Position numbers and translations under genes: made by a program. DNA of 64,000 nucleotides from JACKII01 sp041687435. Its GTDB lineage: Bacteria; Pseudomonadota; Alphaproteobacteria; Bin95. Numbering within the stretch: position 1 is the first letter of the stretch; every line of letters starts with the position of its first letter. This document shows positions 33,808-41,863 of this stretch, one piece after another. Under the pieces are notes generated by a model. The model was given only the letters and a program-made list of their open reading frames with translations, did not search any database and was not told the DNA's origin. The DNA is taken from the NCBI GenBank assembly GCA_041687435.1, contig JAWLBX010000010.1, positions 1 to 64,000 on the forward strand, read 5' to 3'.

Positions 33808-34998
33808 TTATTCAGCCGGCACGGCCTCCGTGCCATAGCGGCGATAGGGCAGTAGGGTCGCAGCCAGCAACACCACCGTGGCGCAGCCGGCCAGCGTCCA
33901 GAACAGCGCGTCGAAACCGCCGCCATAATCGTGCATGTACCAGATCGTCGGCACCGCCAGCGAGCCCACGCCCAGGTTCAGGATGTATTTGATCGAGAAC
34001 ACCCGCCCCCGCATCGCATCCGGCGTGTAACGGGTGATCAGCGCGTCAGTGATCGGGATCTGGCCGAACACCGCCAGCATCATCACAAAGCTTGCGGCGA
34101 ACAGCGGCCAGTCGGTCTGGGTGGCGACGATGGGCATCATCGCGACCTGAAGCGCGACCGTGGTCAGCAGCACCGGCTTGACCGCGAACCTGTCGATGGC
34201 CATGCCGCTGGCCAGCTGGGCAAAGCTGGCGGCAGCGTAGACAATGGCGGCCATGGCGGTGAAGCCCATCAGATTGTCGGCGATGCCCGTCAGGCGCTCG
34301 TCAAACAGCTTCGGCAGCGAGATGGTGGTGGAATTAAACACCAGCCCGCCGACCAGCGTCATGACCCCGACCACGGCCAGCACCCGCTGCCAGCCAATGG
34401 TGAAGCCCACCGGCTCCTTGCGGGCCTTGCCGCCGCTCGGTGCCACGCAGTAGCCCTTGCTGGAGAACCACCAGAAGGCGATGCCGAAGCCGATGCAGGC
34501 CAGACCCGGCAGAATGAAGGCCATGCGCCAGTTGGCAGCAGCGATCAGCGCGCCGGTGATCAGCGGCGCGAATGCGACGCCCATATTGCCGAAAATCCCG
34601 TTCACGCCCAGGCGCAGGCCCAGCTTGGGTGCGCCCTGTACCAGCATGGCGATGCCGACGGGGTGATAGATCGCCGCGAACAGCCCAACCAGCGCGAGGC
34701 CGAGACCGATTTGCGTCACGCTCTGCGCCATGCCGACGATGATGCAGGCGAACCCGAGGCCGCAGAAGAACACCACCATCATGTGAATGCGGCTCCACCG
34801 GTCGCCCAGCCAGCCGGCGCCGAGCGCGGCCGCCCCAAACAGCACGAAGGCGGGCGTTGCCACGGCCAGCAGCGAGCCGTAGCTCATGTCGAACTGCACC
34901 GCCATGGTGATGACGGCGGTGGCGAAAATCAGCATGCAGAAATGGTCGACGAAATGGCCGACATTCAAAAAAAGCACGCGCAGGCGTTCTGTGGTCAT
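33808..34998 (-). CDS. MFS transporter
   Basis: 396-residue major facilitator with about twelve hydrophobic segments. The loop between helices 2 and 3 is seen in GAGWLGDRWSRIHMM, the typical GD-R/K-x-R motif, and YHPVGIAMLVQ is a helix-4 element. The N-terminus (LFLNVGHFVDHFCMLIFATA) resembles fosmidomycin-resistance-type and related transporters. The frame opens at ATG 35007, but GAGG lies nine bases before ATG 34998, which is preferred. The substrate is unknown. It diverges from the secreted GGT gene across 100 bases. Confidence 0.88.
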   Translation of the reverse strand: MTTERLRVLFLNVGHFVDHFCMLIFATAVITMAVQFDMSYGSLLAVATPAFVLFGAAALGAGWLGDRWSRIHMMVVFFCGLGFACIIVGMAQSVTQIGLGLALVGLFAAIYHPVGIAMLVQGAPKLGLRLGVNGIFGNMGVAFAPLITGALIAAANWRMAFILPGLACIGFGIAFWWFSSKGYCVAPSGGKARKEPVGFTIGWQRVLAVVGVMTLVGGLVFNSTTISLPKLFDERLTGIADNLMGFTAMAAIVYAAASFAQLASGMAIDRFAVKPVLLTTVALQVAMMPIVATQTDWPLFAASFVMMLAVFGQIPITDALITRYTPDAMRGRVFSIKYILNLGVGSLAVPTIWYMHDYGGGFDALFWTLAGCATVVLLAATLLPYRRYGTEAVPAE

Positions 34999-35098
34999 CG
35001 GGCGCATCCTCGTATGCCAAGAATCGGAATTGTGGCTGGAGTCCGGGCTTCTGTCACGTCAAACTGTTGCCCTCTGGTTCCGCAGCGGAAATTTTATC

Positions 35099-36799
35099 AT
35101 GATCCGAAAGTTTGTCCGTTCGGTTCTGCTGGCGGTGACGCTGCTGCATGGCTCGGCAGCGCTGGCCGCTGGCGCGGCCGAGCGGTTCATGATTGTGAGC
35201 GCCCACCCGCTTGCCAGCCAGGCCGGTTACGATATGTTGAAAGCTGGCGGCAGTGCGATTGATGCTGCCGTCGCGGCGCAGATGGTGCTGACGCTGGTGG
35301 AGCCGCAATCGTCTGGAATCGGCGGCGGCGCGTTTCTGGTGCACCACAAGGCCGGGGAGGCCGAACCGCTCGCCTATGACGGACGAGAGACCGCACCCGC
35401 CGCGGCGACGCCGGACCTGTTCCGCCGGTCCGATGGCGAGTTGATGCCTTGGCCGGAGGCTCGGATCGGCGGCCGCTCGGTTGGTGTGCCGGGCACGGTC
35501 CTCATGCTGGCGCTGGTGCATCGGGAGCATGGTAGGCTGCCATGGGCGGACCTGTTCCGACCGGCGATCCGGCTGGCACGCGAGGGTTTCGCGGTGACAC
35601 CGCGCTTCCGTGAGTCCGTGGCGCGGCAGAGGGCTTGGGACAAGACACCGTCCTCCGCCGCCTATTTCCTGGATGATTCGGGTGCGCCCTGGCCGGTTGG
35701 GCATGTGCTGAAAAACCCTGCCCTGGCCGAAACGATGGAAGCGCTGGCGGCGGACCCGGACGCGCTCAACACCGGGCCGATAGCGGCGGATATTGCAGCA
35801 GCGGTGCAGGGCTATGCCGCCAATCCCGGCCTGATGACGGTGGACGATCTGGCGGCTTATGAGCCGAAGAAACGGGCGGCGGTCTGCGGCGCGTTTCTGG
35901 TGTATCGTGTCTGCGGGATGCCGCCGCCATCCTCCGGCCCGCTGACCTTGCTGATGATCCTCGGTCTGGCCGAGCGGCTGGGCTTGCCAGACCTGGACCC
36001 GGCCTCGGCAGGCTGGGCGCACCTGTTTGCGGAGGCGAGCAAGGTCACGTTTGCCGACCGCAACCGCTACATGGCCGACCCGGATTTCGTGCCGCAGCCG
36101 ACCGCGGGCCTGCTCGACCCCGCCTATCTGGACCGCCGGGCGGCCCTGATTGTGCCGAACAGGGCGCTGGACAAGGTCGAGGCGGGCGAGCCGCCGCAGA
36201 AACAGGGCGCGCTGGACTGGTCGCCGCATCCGGGCCCGAACGAGGCCGGCACCTCGCACCTTTCCATCGTCGATGCAGAGGGCAATGTCGTCTCCATGAC
36301 CATGACCATAGAAAGCGCCTACGGCTCGCGGCTGATGGTGCGCGGCTTTCTGCTCAACAACGAACTGACCGACTTCTCGTTTGAAAGCGAGCAGGACGGC
36401 CGACTGGTGGCCAACCGGGTGGAGCCGGGCAAGCGGCCGCGCTCCTCCATGGCGCCGGTGATCGCGTACAATGCTGAGGGCAGACCGGTGCTGGCCGCGG
36501 GCTCGCCCGGCGGCAGCCGCATCATCACCTATACTGCCAGTGCGGTGCTGCGCGTGCTGGGTCATGGCCTGCACCCGCAGGCGGCGGTGGAGGCGGGGCA
36601 TGTCGTCAACCGCAACGGCAGCACAACCGAACTGGAGGCCCGCACCGGCGCGGCGGTGCATGCGGCGGCCTTGGAAGCGCTGGGCCATGCGGTTAAGCTT
36701 CGGGAATTGACCAGCGGCCTGCATCTGATCCAACTCAATGCCGGCGGGCTGGTCGCCGGCGTCGATCCGCGCCGGGAAGGCGTTGCCCTGGGAGACTGA
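35099..36799 (+). CDS. ggt: gamma-glutamyltransferase, secreted
   Basis: 566-residue gamma-glutamyl transpeptidase that cleaves glutathione and related gamma-glutamyl compounds in the periplasm. The signal peptide (FVRSVLLAVTLLHGSAALAA) covers residues 5-24. ESGIGGG-type residues appear as SSGIGGGAFLVHH, then YDGRETAP. The autocleavage/nucleophile threonine is in NEAGTSHLSIVD near residue 383. RPRSSMAPVI and GSPGGSRIITYT bind the substrate. Length and order match GGT of proteobacteria. It is followed six bases later by the luciferase-like gene and is likely co-transcribed. Confidence 0.95.
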   Translation: MIRKFVRSVLLAVTLLHGSAALAAGAAERFMIVSAHPLASQAGYDMLKAGGSAIDAAVAAQMVLTLVEPQSSGIGGGAFLVHHKAGEAEPLAYDGRETAPAAATPDLFRRSDGELMPWPEARIGGRSVGVPGTVLMLALVHREHGRLPWADLFRPAIRLAREGFAVTPRFRESVARQRAWDKTPSSAAYFLDDSGAPWPVGHVLKNPALAETMEALAADPDALNTGPIAADIAAAVQGYAANPGLMTVDDLAAYEPKKRAAVCGAFLVYRVCGMPPPSSGPLTLLMILGLAERLGLPDLDPASAGWAHLFAEASKVTFADRNRYMADPDFVPQPTAGLLDPAYLDRRAALIVPNRALDKVEAGEPPQKQGALDWSPHPGPNEAGTSHLSIVDAEGNVVSMTMTIESAYGSRLMVRGFLLNNELTDFSFESEQDGRLVANRVEPGKRPRSSMAPVIAYNAEGRPVLAAGSPGGSRIITYTASAVLRVLGHGLHPQAAVEAGHVVNRNGSTTELEARTGAAVHAAALEALGHAVKLRELTSGLHLIQLNAGGLVAGVDPRREGVALGD

Positions 36800-36805
36800 A
36801 AAGAC

Positions 36806-37870
36806 ATGAAATTCGGCTGGCTCACCCTGTCGCTCTCGCCCTCGCCGGAGGAGGACGCGCAGCGCATCGACGACCAGATCGCCCAGGTGCAGATGGCGGA
36901 GACGCTGGGTTTCCACGATGTCTGGCTGACGGAGCACTACTTCACCGGCGAAAGCGTCTACAACGACGCCATCCTATTCGCCAGCGCGCTGGCCATGAAG
37001 ACCGAGCGCATCCGCATCGGCTTTGCCGTGGTGCAGATGCCGTTCCACCATCCGGTGCGGCTCGCGACGCAATTGGCGCTGCTCGACAATTTGAGCAAGG
37101 GCCGGATCGATGTCGGTGTCGGCAAGGGCACGGTCTATAACGAGTACGAGTTCATCGGCCACGGCCTGCGCTCCGACGACAGCCGCGAGCGCATGGCGGA
37201 AGGGCTGGACCTGTTGCAGCGTGCCTGGATGGAAGCGCCGCTATCCTATGAGGGTCGATTCTATCAGGTGGAGGTGCCGGCGATCCGGCCAAAGCTGGTG
37301 CAGCAGCCGCACCCGCCGCTTTGGCGCAGCGTGATCTCGCCCGCCTCGTTCGTCGAGTGCGGGCGGCTGGGCGTGCCGGTGCTGACCGCGCGCATCCCGG
37401 CGGACAAGCTGGCGGAGCGCTGGGCGCTGTACGAGCAGGGGTTGGAGGAAGGCGGCCACGCTGCAGCGACGCGCGAGCGGCTGCGGGCGCAGAACGCGCT
37501 CTGGCGCTATGTCTATGTCGCCGAAAGCGACGCACAGGCGGAAGACGAACTGTCCGAACTGCTGGCTGAAACCCGCCACCACATGATGCACGTGCGCGAG
37601 GCCTACAACCCGCCGGACTTCCAGCCGGCGCCCGAAACCATGAACGCCTGGACCGACCCCGCCGTCAGCGACGCGGAGGCCGTGCCGTTCACGCTCGAAA
37701 CCGGTTCGATCTACGGCTCGCCCAAGCGAGTGCGGGAGCAGGTGGCGGAATTGCGGGAGGCCGGCGTGCAGCACCTGCTCTGCCAGACCGGCTTCGGCGC
37801 CATGAGCCACGAACAGAACCTCGCCAGCATGCGCCGCTTCGGTGAGGAGGTGATGCCGGCTTTCCGGTAG
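36806..37870 (+). CDS. LLM-class (luciferase-like) flavin oxidoreductase
   Basis: 354-residue TIM-barrel flavoenzyme of the bacterial luciferase superfamily. Typical points are the start MKFGWLTLSLSPSPE, VWLTEHYFTGE near residue 42, RIRIGFAVVQMPFHHPVRLA and GRIDVGVGKGTVYNEYEFIG. A GSPKRVREQV near the end positions the cofactor tail. Members use FMN with a reductase partner, or F420. No flavin reductase gene is near, so the cofactor is undecided; the CofC gene at 61909 makes F420 possible. It lies six bases after ggt and is probably in its operon. Confidence 0.88.
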   Translation: MKFGWLTLSLSPSPEEDAQRIDDQIAQVQMAETLGFHDVWLTEHYFTGESVYNDAILFASALAMKTERIRIGFAVVQMPFHHPVRLATQLALLDNLSKGRIDVGVGKGTVYNEYEFIGHGLRSDDSRERMAEGLDLLQRAWMEAPLSYEGRFYQVEVPAIRPKLVQQPHPPLWRSVISPASFVECGRLGVPVLTARIPADKLAERWALYEQGLEEGGHAAATRERLRAQNALWRYVYVAESDAQAEDELSELLAETRHHMMHVREAYNPPDFQPAPETMNAWTDPAVSDAEAVPFTLETGSIYGSPKRVREQVAELREAGVQHLLCQTGFGAMSHEQNLASMRRFGEEVMPAFR

Positions 37871-37876
37871 GCAGTT

Positions 37877-39052
37877 TCAGACCCGGGTGTTGCGGCCTTC
37901 CTGGTCCCAGTGCAGGAAGTCGGGGCCGCATTCGCGCAAGGTGGGGCAGCCGACCTGGGCCATGATCTTGTTGATCTCGTCTCGCATGATCTGAACGGCT
38001 TTGGCCGCCCCCTGATCGCCGCCCGCGACGGCACCGTAAAGCGTCGCCCGGCCGGTAAAGACGAATTTGGCGCCGCTTGCCAGCGCAATCAGAATGTCGG
38101 AGCCACGGCGGATGCCGCCATCCATCATCAAGGTCATGCGGTCGCCGACGGCGGCGTCCATTGCCGGCAGCACGTCCAACGCCGAGGGCGCACGGTCCAA
38201 CTGACGGGCGCCGTGGTTGGAAACGATCAGGCCATCGACGCCCAAATCGGCGGCGCGTTTCGCATCATCCACCCGCATCACACCCTTGAGCACCAGCGGG
38301 CGTTTCCAGAGCTTGCGAAAATTCTCCACATCTTTCCAGGTGATGCTGTTCGGCAATTGCGTCGCCATGAATTCGCCGACCTGATCGGCGCTGGAGCCGG
38401 ACGGGGCGTAGCGTTGCCAGTTCTCGCACATGGCAATGCCGGTCTCCAGATAGTCCTTCAGCCATAGCGGCCGGCGCAATGCATCCAGCTTGGTACCCAG
38501 CGTCAGCTTCAGCGGCCGGCCAAAGCCGTTGCGCCGGTTGCGCTCGCGGTTGGAGCCGGTCGGCACGTCCACGGTGACGACCAGGACGGGGATGTTCAGG
38601 CCGTCCGCACGGCGGATCATATCCTCCGCGATGGAGCGGTCCTTGGCGGTGTAGAGCTGATACCAGCCATGATCCGGCGCGGTGGCGGCCATTTCCTCCA
38701 TGGAGGCGTTGGAGGCACCGGACATGATGAACGGGATGTTGGCGTCGCGCGCCGCCCGGCACAGCATCATGTCCGCACCGCGGCGATAGTTCCCGGCGCC
38801 GCCGGTCGGCGCGATGCCCCAGGCGCTGGAGAAGGTGCGCCCGAACAGTTCCGTCTCCTGGTCCAGCTTGGTGGTCACATCCACCATGTAGCGCGGAACC
38901 AGCGCCCGCTTTCGGAAGGCATCCTCATTGCGGGCCAGCCCGTCCTCGTCATCCACGCCGCCTTCGATGAAGTCATAGATCAGCCGCGGCACCCGCTTTT
39001 TGGCGAGTGCGCGCAGGTCGTCTAGGTTCACGCATTTGTCGATAGCGGGCAT
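37877..39052 (-). CDS. FMN-dependent alpha-hydroxy-acid dehydrogenase
   Basis: 391-residue enzyme of the lactate dehydrogenase (LldD) / mandelate dehydrogenase / glycolate oxidase family, which oxidises an L-2-hydroxy acid to the 2-oxo acid. FMN and substrate residues appear in YDFIEGGVDDE near residue 30, APTGGAGNYRRGAD and LVVTVDVPTGSNRERNRRNG. The catalytic histidine with its arginine is in VSNHGARQLDRAPSA near residue 270. MDGGIRRGSDI binds the FMN phosphate. ATG 39052 is chosen because AAGGAG lies nine bases before it; the frame opens ten codons earlier. The ERNRRNGFGRP loop is more like the mandelate/lactate group than glycolate oxidase. Exact substrate unknown. Confidence 0.92.
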   Translation of the reverse strand: MPAIDKCVNLDDLRALAKKRVPRLIYDFIEGGVDDEDGLARNEDAFRKRALVPRYMVDVTTKLDQETELFGRTFSSAWGIAPTGGAGNYRRGADMMLCRAARDANIPFIMSGASNASMEEMAATAPDHGWYQLYTAKDRSIAEDMIRRADGLNIPVLVVTVDVPTGSNRERNRRNGFGRPLKLTLGTKLDALRRPLWLKDYLETGIAMCENWQRYAPSGSSADQVGEFMATQLPNSITWKDVENFRKLWKRPLVLKGVMRVDDAKRAADLGVDGLIVSNHGARQLDRAPSALDVLPAMDAAVGDRMTLMMDGGIRRGSDILIALASGAKFVFTGRATLYGAVAGGDQGAAKAVQIMRDEINKIMAQVGCPTLRECGPDFLHWDQEGRNTRV

Positions 39053-39164
39053 GGGCGGCGGCTCCTTGGCGCCTTCCTTCATCGGGAAGGGCGTTCTGTG
39101 GGACGGTTGGTCCGCTAGGAAACTACCGCTGTCCGCCTACGGCAAGGGCAAAGGTGGCGCGGGG

Positions 39165-39983
39165 TCAGGCCAACACGCCGGACAGCAGCATCCAGCCGCC
39201 CCAGCCCGCCAACAGCACCCCCAGGCCATAGCCGAGCCAGTGGCCCGCCCGTACGGTCTTTTCCAGCAGTACGTAGAGCGCGAGGCCGCCAATCCACCAC
39301 AGGTTCATGATGCCGCCGAAAAACAGCAGCGCCATCAGGAACCAGCAGCAGCCGAGGCAGAAGGCGCCATGGTCGAGCCCCATAACAAAGGCGCCCCGCC
39401 AACCCTGGCGCCAGCGGGTCATCAAAAAACTCAGAGGCGAACGGCAATGGCGCAGGCAGGCCAGTTTCCACGGTGAGAACTGCCAGAGCCCCGCTGCGAT
39501 CAGCAGCCCGCCGCCGAGCCAGGGGACGGTCGAGACCATCATCATGTTCAGCAGCCCGGCCATCTCCAGCGCCCATTGCACCGCCGTGGCGATCAGGCTG
39601 AACCCGGCCCAGGCTGCTAGGTAACCGGCGGCAAAGAGGCTGGCCGGCACGTACGCCTGACCGCGCTCGCGCTGCTTGCGGTGGATTCGGGCGAACAGCA
39701 GCACAGTCGGGCTGGCGCTCGGCAGCATCATGGCGATCATCATGATCCACCACATGAAGAACATGAGCACGGCATAGGCCGGCGTCCACGGCGCCAGCTC
39801 AAAGGCCGAGCGCATGCCGCCGCCGGCTGCCAGGTCCAGCCCGGTCATGCCCAGGGTGGACATGCCGGTGCCAGCGCCATCCAGAACGAACAGCCAGCTT
39901 CCCAGCGTCACTGCCACCAGCAGCGAGATGACGATCGCACGGTCGTGGCCAAGCGCCCTTTCCAGATACGTGGGATCCGGCAA
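39165..39983 (-). CDS. DUF2182 integral membrane protein
   Basis: 272-residue membrane protein with about seven hydrophobic segments, of the family described as predicted metal-binding membrane proteins. Typical segments are MWWIMMIAMMLPSASP, QFSPWKLACLRHCRSP with paired Cys and His, and GLDHGAFCLGCCWFLMALLF with a second His/Cys set. These conserved cysteines and histidines in the membrane suggest metal binding. It lies 24 bases downstream of the DUF1326 gene on the same strand. Such a pair is common in proteobacteria, so the two most likely work together. The function has not been established to my knowledge. Confidence 0.9.
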   Translation of the reverse strand: MPDPTYLERALGHDRAIVISLLVAVTLGSWLFVLDGAGTGMSTLGMTGLDLAAGGGMRSAFELAPWTPAYAVLMFFMWWIMMIAMMLPSASPTVLLFARIHRKQRERGQAYVPASLFAAGYLAAWAGFSLIATAVQWALEMAGLLNMMMVSTVPWLGGGLLIAAGLWQFSPWKLACLRHCRSPLSFLMTRWRQGWRGAFVMGLDHGAFCLGCCWFLMALLFFGGIMNLWWIGGLALYVLLEKTVRAGHWLGYGLGVLLAGWGGWMLLSGVLA

Positions 39984-40007
39984 AGCAGCCCCCGGGAGCG
40001 TCGGGCG

Positions 40008-40694
40008 TCAGGCCGCCTTGAGCGGGAATTTCTCGCGGGCCTTTGGCAGGTCGTACATCATGCCGTCCTGGTTCCAGGCGATATAGGCGAGCGAACTGTG
40101 GCGCTGGGTCCAGTCGAACTTGATGTCCGCCATGCCCTTGGCGAAGCCGGAGGCGTTCTCTGCCTCGTGGAACACCCAGCCGTCCGGCAGCACGGTGATC
40201 GACCGGTGCTCCGCATCCGTTACCGGATTGCGGATCGGTTCCGCGCTCGCCCGCACTGTCTCCGGCACATCGATCCGGGCCTTGCGCGCATCAATATCCC
40301 AATCAAAGCCGATCTTGGTGAAGATCGGCTCGTGCAGATGCTCCACGATCATGCTGAAAATCTGAAACATCGTGCCGACCGGCGCGTTGGTGCCGCTCAG
40401 AATATAGAACAGCGCCTCGCGCTGCTCATCCGTCGCGTGATCGTCGAGGATGGGTTGCAAATGGCCGCCGCCATGGTGGATGGCGCGCGGGAAATAAAAC
40501 GTGGCGATGACGGTCAGGCCATCGAGGGAGACATTCCCGCAGTGGCCCTTATCAATCTTGAAGGCGACAATACCGTCGCAAGTGCCTTGCGTCGGCGGCG
40601 CCATGTTCTCGCACGGGCAGCCATGATCGCAGCTGCAAAATTCCACATACCGGCCTTCGATAGCCCAGTTTCTTTTCTCGACTGACTGTTCCAT
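40008..40694 (-). CDS. DUF1326 domain protein with cysteine cluster
   Basis: 228-residue protein with no signal peptide. The N-terminal half has EGRYVEFCSCDHGCPCEN, a cluster of four cysteines (C-S-C-x3-C-P-C), and soon after GTCDG and GHCGN. HHGGGHLQPILDDHAT supplies several histidines. These residues fit a metal-binding protein. ATG 40694 is chosen over 40709 because a GGGGGA sequence lies seven bases before it. It precedes the DUF2182 gene by 24 bases, a recurrent neighbour. An AT-rich spacer of about 240 bases upstream holds its promoter, where AGAAC and GTTCT form a short inverted repeat at about 40737-40753. Confidence 0.88.
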   Translation of the reverse strand: MEQSVEKRNWAIEGRYVEFCSCDHGCPCENMAPPTQGTCDGIVAFKIDKGHCGNVSLDGLTVIATFYFPRAIHHGGGHLQPILDDHATDEQREALFYILSGTNAPVGTMFQIFSMIVEHLHEPIFTKIGFDWDIDARKARIDVPETVRASAEPIRNPVTDAEHRSITVLPDGWVFHEAENASGFAKGMADIKFDWTQRHSSLAYIAWNQDGMMYDLPKAREKFPLKAA

Positions 40695-40859
40695 TACCAC
40701 ATCCCCCATTGTTGGGTTGCATTAAAGGGTGATGAGAACATCTCGAGTTCTTATACAACGGAATTTTTCATCAGAAAATAGGAAAATTTCCAGAAAATAG
40801 GCAAAATTGATTGCAAGGAAATTCCCGGTTATTGAAATAGTTGTGTCCCAACAAATGAA

Positions 40860-40893
40860 AGGCACTGCCGAAATCAGGTTTTCGGCAGTGCCT
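40860..40893 (-). terminator. terminator of the SDR gene
   Basis: A perfect 14-pair stem (40860-40873 with 40880-40893, AGGCACTGCCGAAA and its complement) has a six-base loop. On the minus strand it is followed by a short TTTC tract. It is 45 bases after the stop of the SDR gene at 40938. It may also end transcripts coming from the other side. Confidence 0.7.
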
Positions 40894-40937
40894 ACAAAGT
40901 GTTGGCGTCAGCCTTTAGGCCGGCGTTGCAACCATCG

Positions 40938-41693
40938 TTATCCGTTCAGCACCTGGCCGCCATCGACCGGAATCACGGTGCCGGTGACCCAGCGGGCCAT
41001 GTCGCTGGCGAGGAACAGGGCAACGTCGGCCACATCGTCCGGCTCGCCCATGCGGCCGGCGGGAATGCTGGCCAGGATGCGGTCATAGAGGGGCCGGTTA
41101 TTCTGTCGCGTGATGTCCCAGACGCCGCCTTCGAACTCGATCGAACCCGGGCAGATGGCGTTGACGCGAATGCCGTCCTTTGCCAGCGCCAGCGCCTGGG
41201 TCTGGGCATAGTGGTTCAGCGCCGCTTTAACTGCTCCGTAGGGCGGTGTGCGTAGGCTGGGACGCAGCGCGGAAATCGTCGAGATATGGGTGATCGAGCC
41301 ACCCCCATTGGCCGCAATTAACGGCACCGCCGCGTGGCTGGCGCGGATGCTGGCCAGGATGTCGATTTCGATCCCGGCCATCCAGCCCGCCTCATCGTCG
41401 GTGCGGCCGAAGCCGGAGGCGTTGCAGACCAGGATGTTGGCGCCGCCGATGGCGTCGTTCGCCGCATCGATATAGGCATCCAGTTGCGCCTTGTCGGCCA
41501 GATCGCACGGGGCGCCGTGCACGATGCCGCCGTGCTCGCGCAGCGTGGCCACCGCCTTCTCGACGCCCGCGGCGCCGCGGGCGCAGATGGAGACGGCGGC
41601 GCCGTGTTTGGCGAATGCCTCGGCGATGGCGAAGCCGATACCGCGGCTGCCGCCGGTGATGATGGCACCTTTGCCGGCAAGGGACAGGGACAT
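40938..41693 (-). CDS. short-chain dehydrogenase/reductase (SDR)
   Basis: 251-residue classical SDR. The cofactor loop is TGGSRGIGFAIAEAF near residue 13, followed by ICARG, where the Arg suggests NADP. NASGF gives the central strand. The catalytic Ser-Tyr-Lys set is in ITHISTISALRPS and YGAVKAALNHYAQ. VNAICPGSIEFEG and VTGTVIPVDGGQVLNG close the fold. It is a 3-oxoacyl-ACP-reductase-like enzyme of unknown substrate. ATG 41693 is chosen because the Rossmann fold begins there. It stands alone with a strong hairpin after it. Confidence 0.9.
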   Translation of the reverse strand: MSLSLAGKGAIITGGSRGIGFAIAEAFAKHGAAVSICARGAAGVEKAVATLREHGGIVHGAPCDLADKAQLDAYIDAANDAIGGANILVCNASGFGRTDDEAGWMAGIEIDILASIRASHAAVPLIAANGGGSITHISTISALRPSLRTPPYGAVKAALNHYAQTQALALAKDGIRVNAICPGSIEFEGGVWDITRQNNRPLYDRILASIPAGRMGEPDDVADVALFLASDMARWVTGTVIPVDGGQVLNG

Positions 41694-41801
41694 GCGTTTG
41701 CGATCCTGCTGCTTGGGGATTCGGGAGAGCGACAGCATAGGCGGCTGCTGGCATGATGGCCATAGTCGTAGCACGGCCTGCCCACGCTACCGGTCCACAA
41801 C

Positions 41802-41832
41802 AAAAACGAGGGGCCCCAAACGGGACCCCTCG
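41802..41832 (-). terminator. terminator of the large PEP-CTERM gene
   Basis: CGAGGGGCCCC pairs with GGGACCCCTCG with one mismatch and a four-base AAAC loop (41807-41832). On the minus strand it is followed by TTTTT at 41806-41802. It lies about 30 bases after the stop of the gene at 41864. Confidence 0.85.
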
Positions 41833-41863
41833 CCAATGGACCGCAATCCGTGCGGGCCGGACG

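Noticed and set aside
35054..36937. A 627-codon minus-strand open frame opposite the secreted GGT
   Set aside because: His/Arg-rich translation without family features; shadow of the GGT gene.
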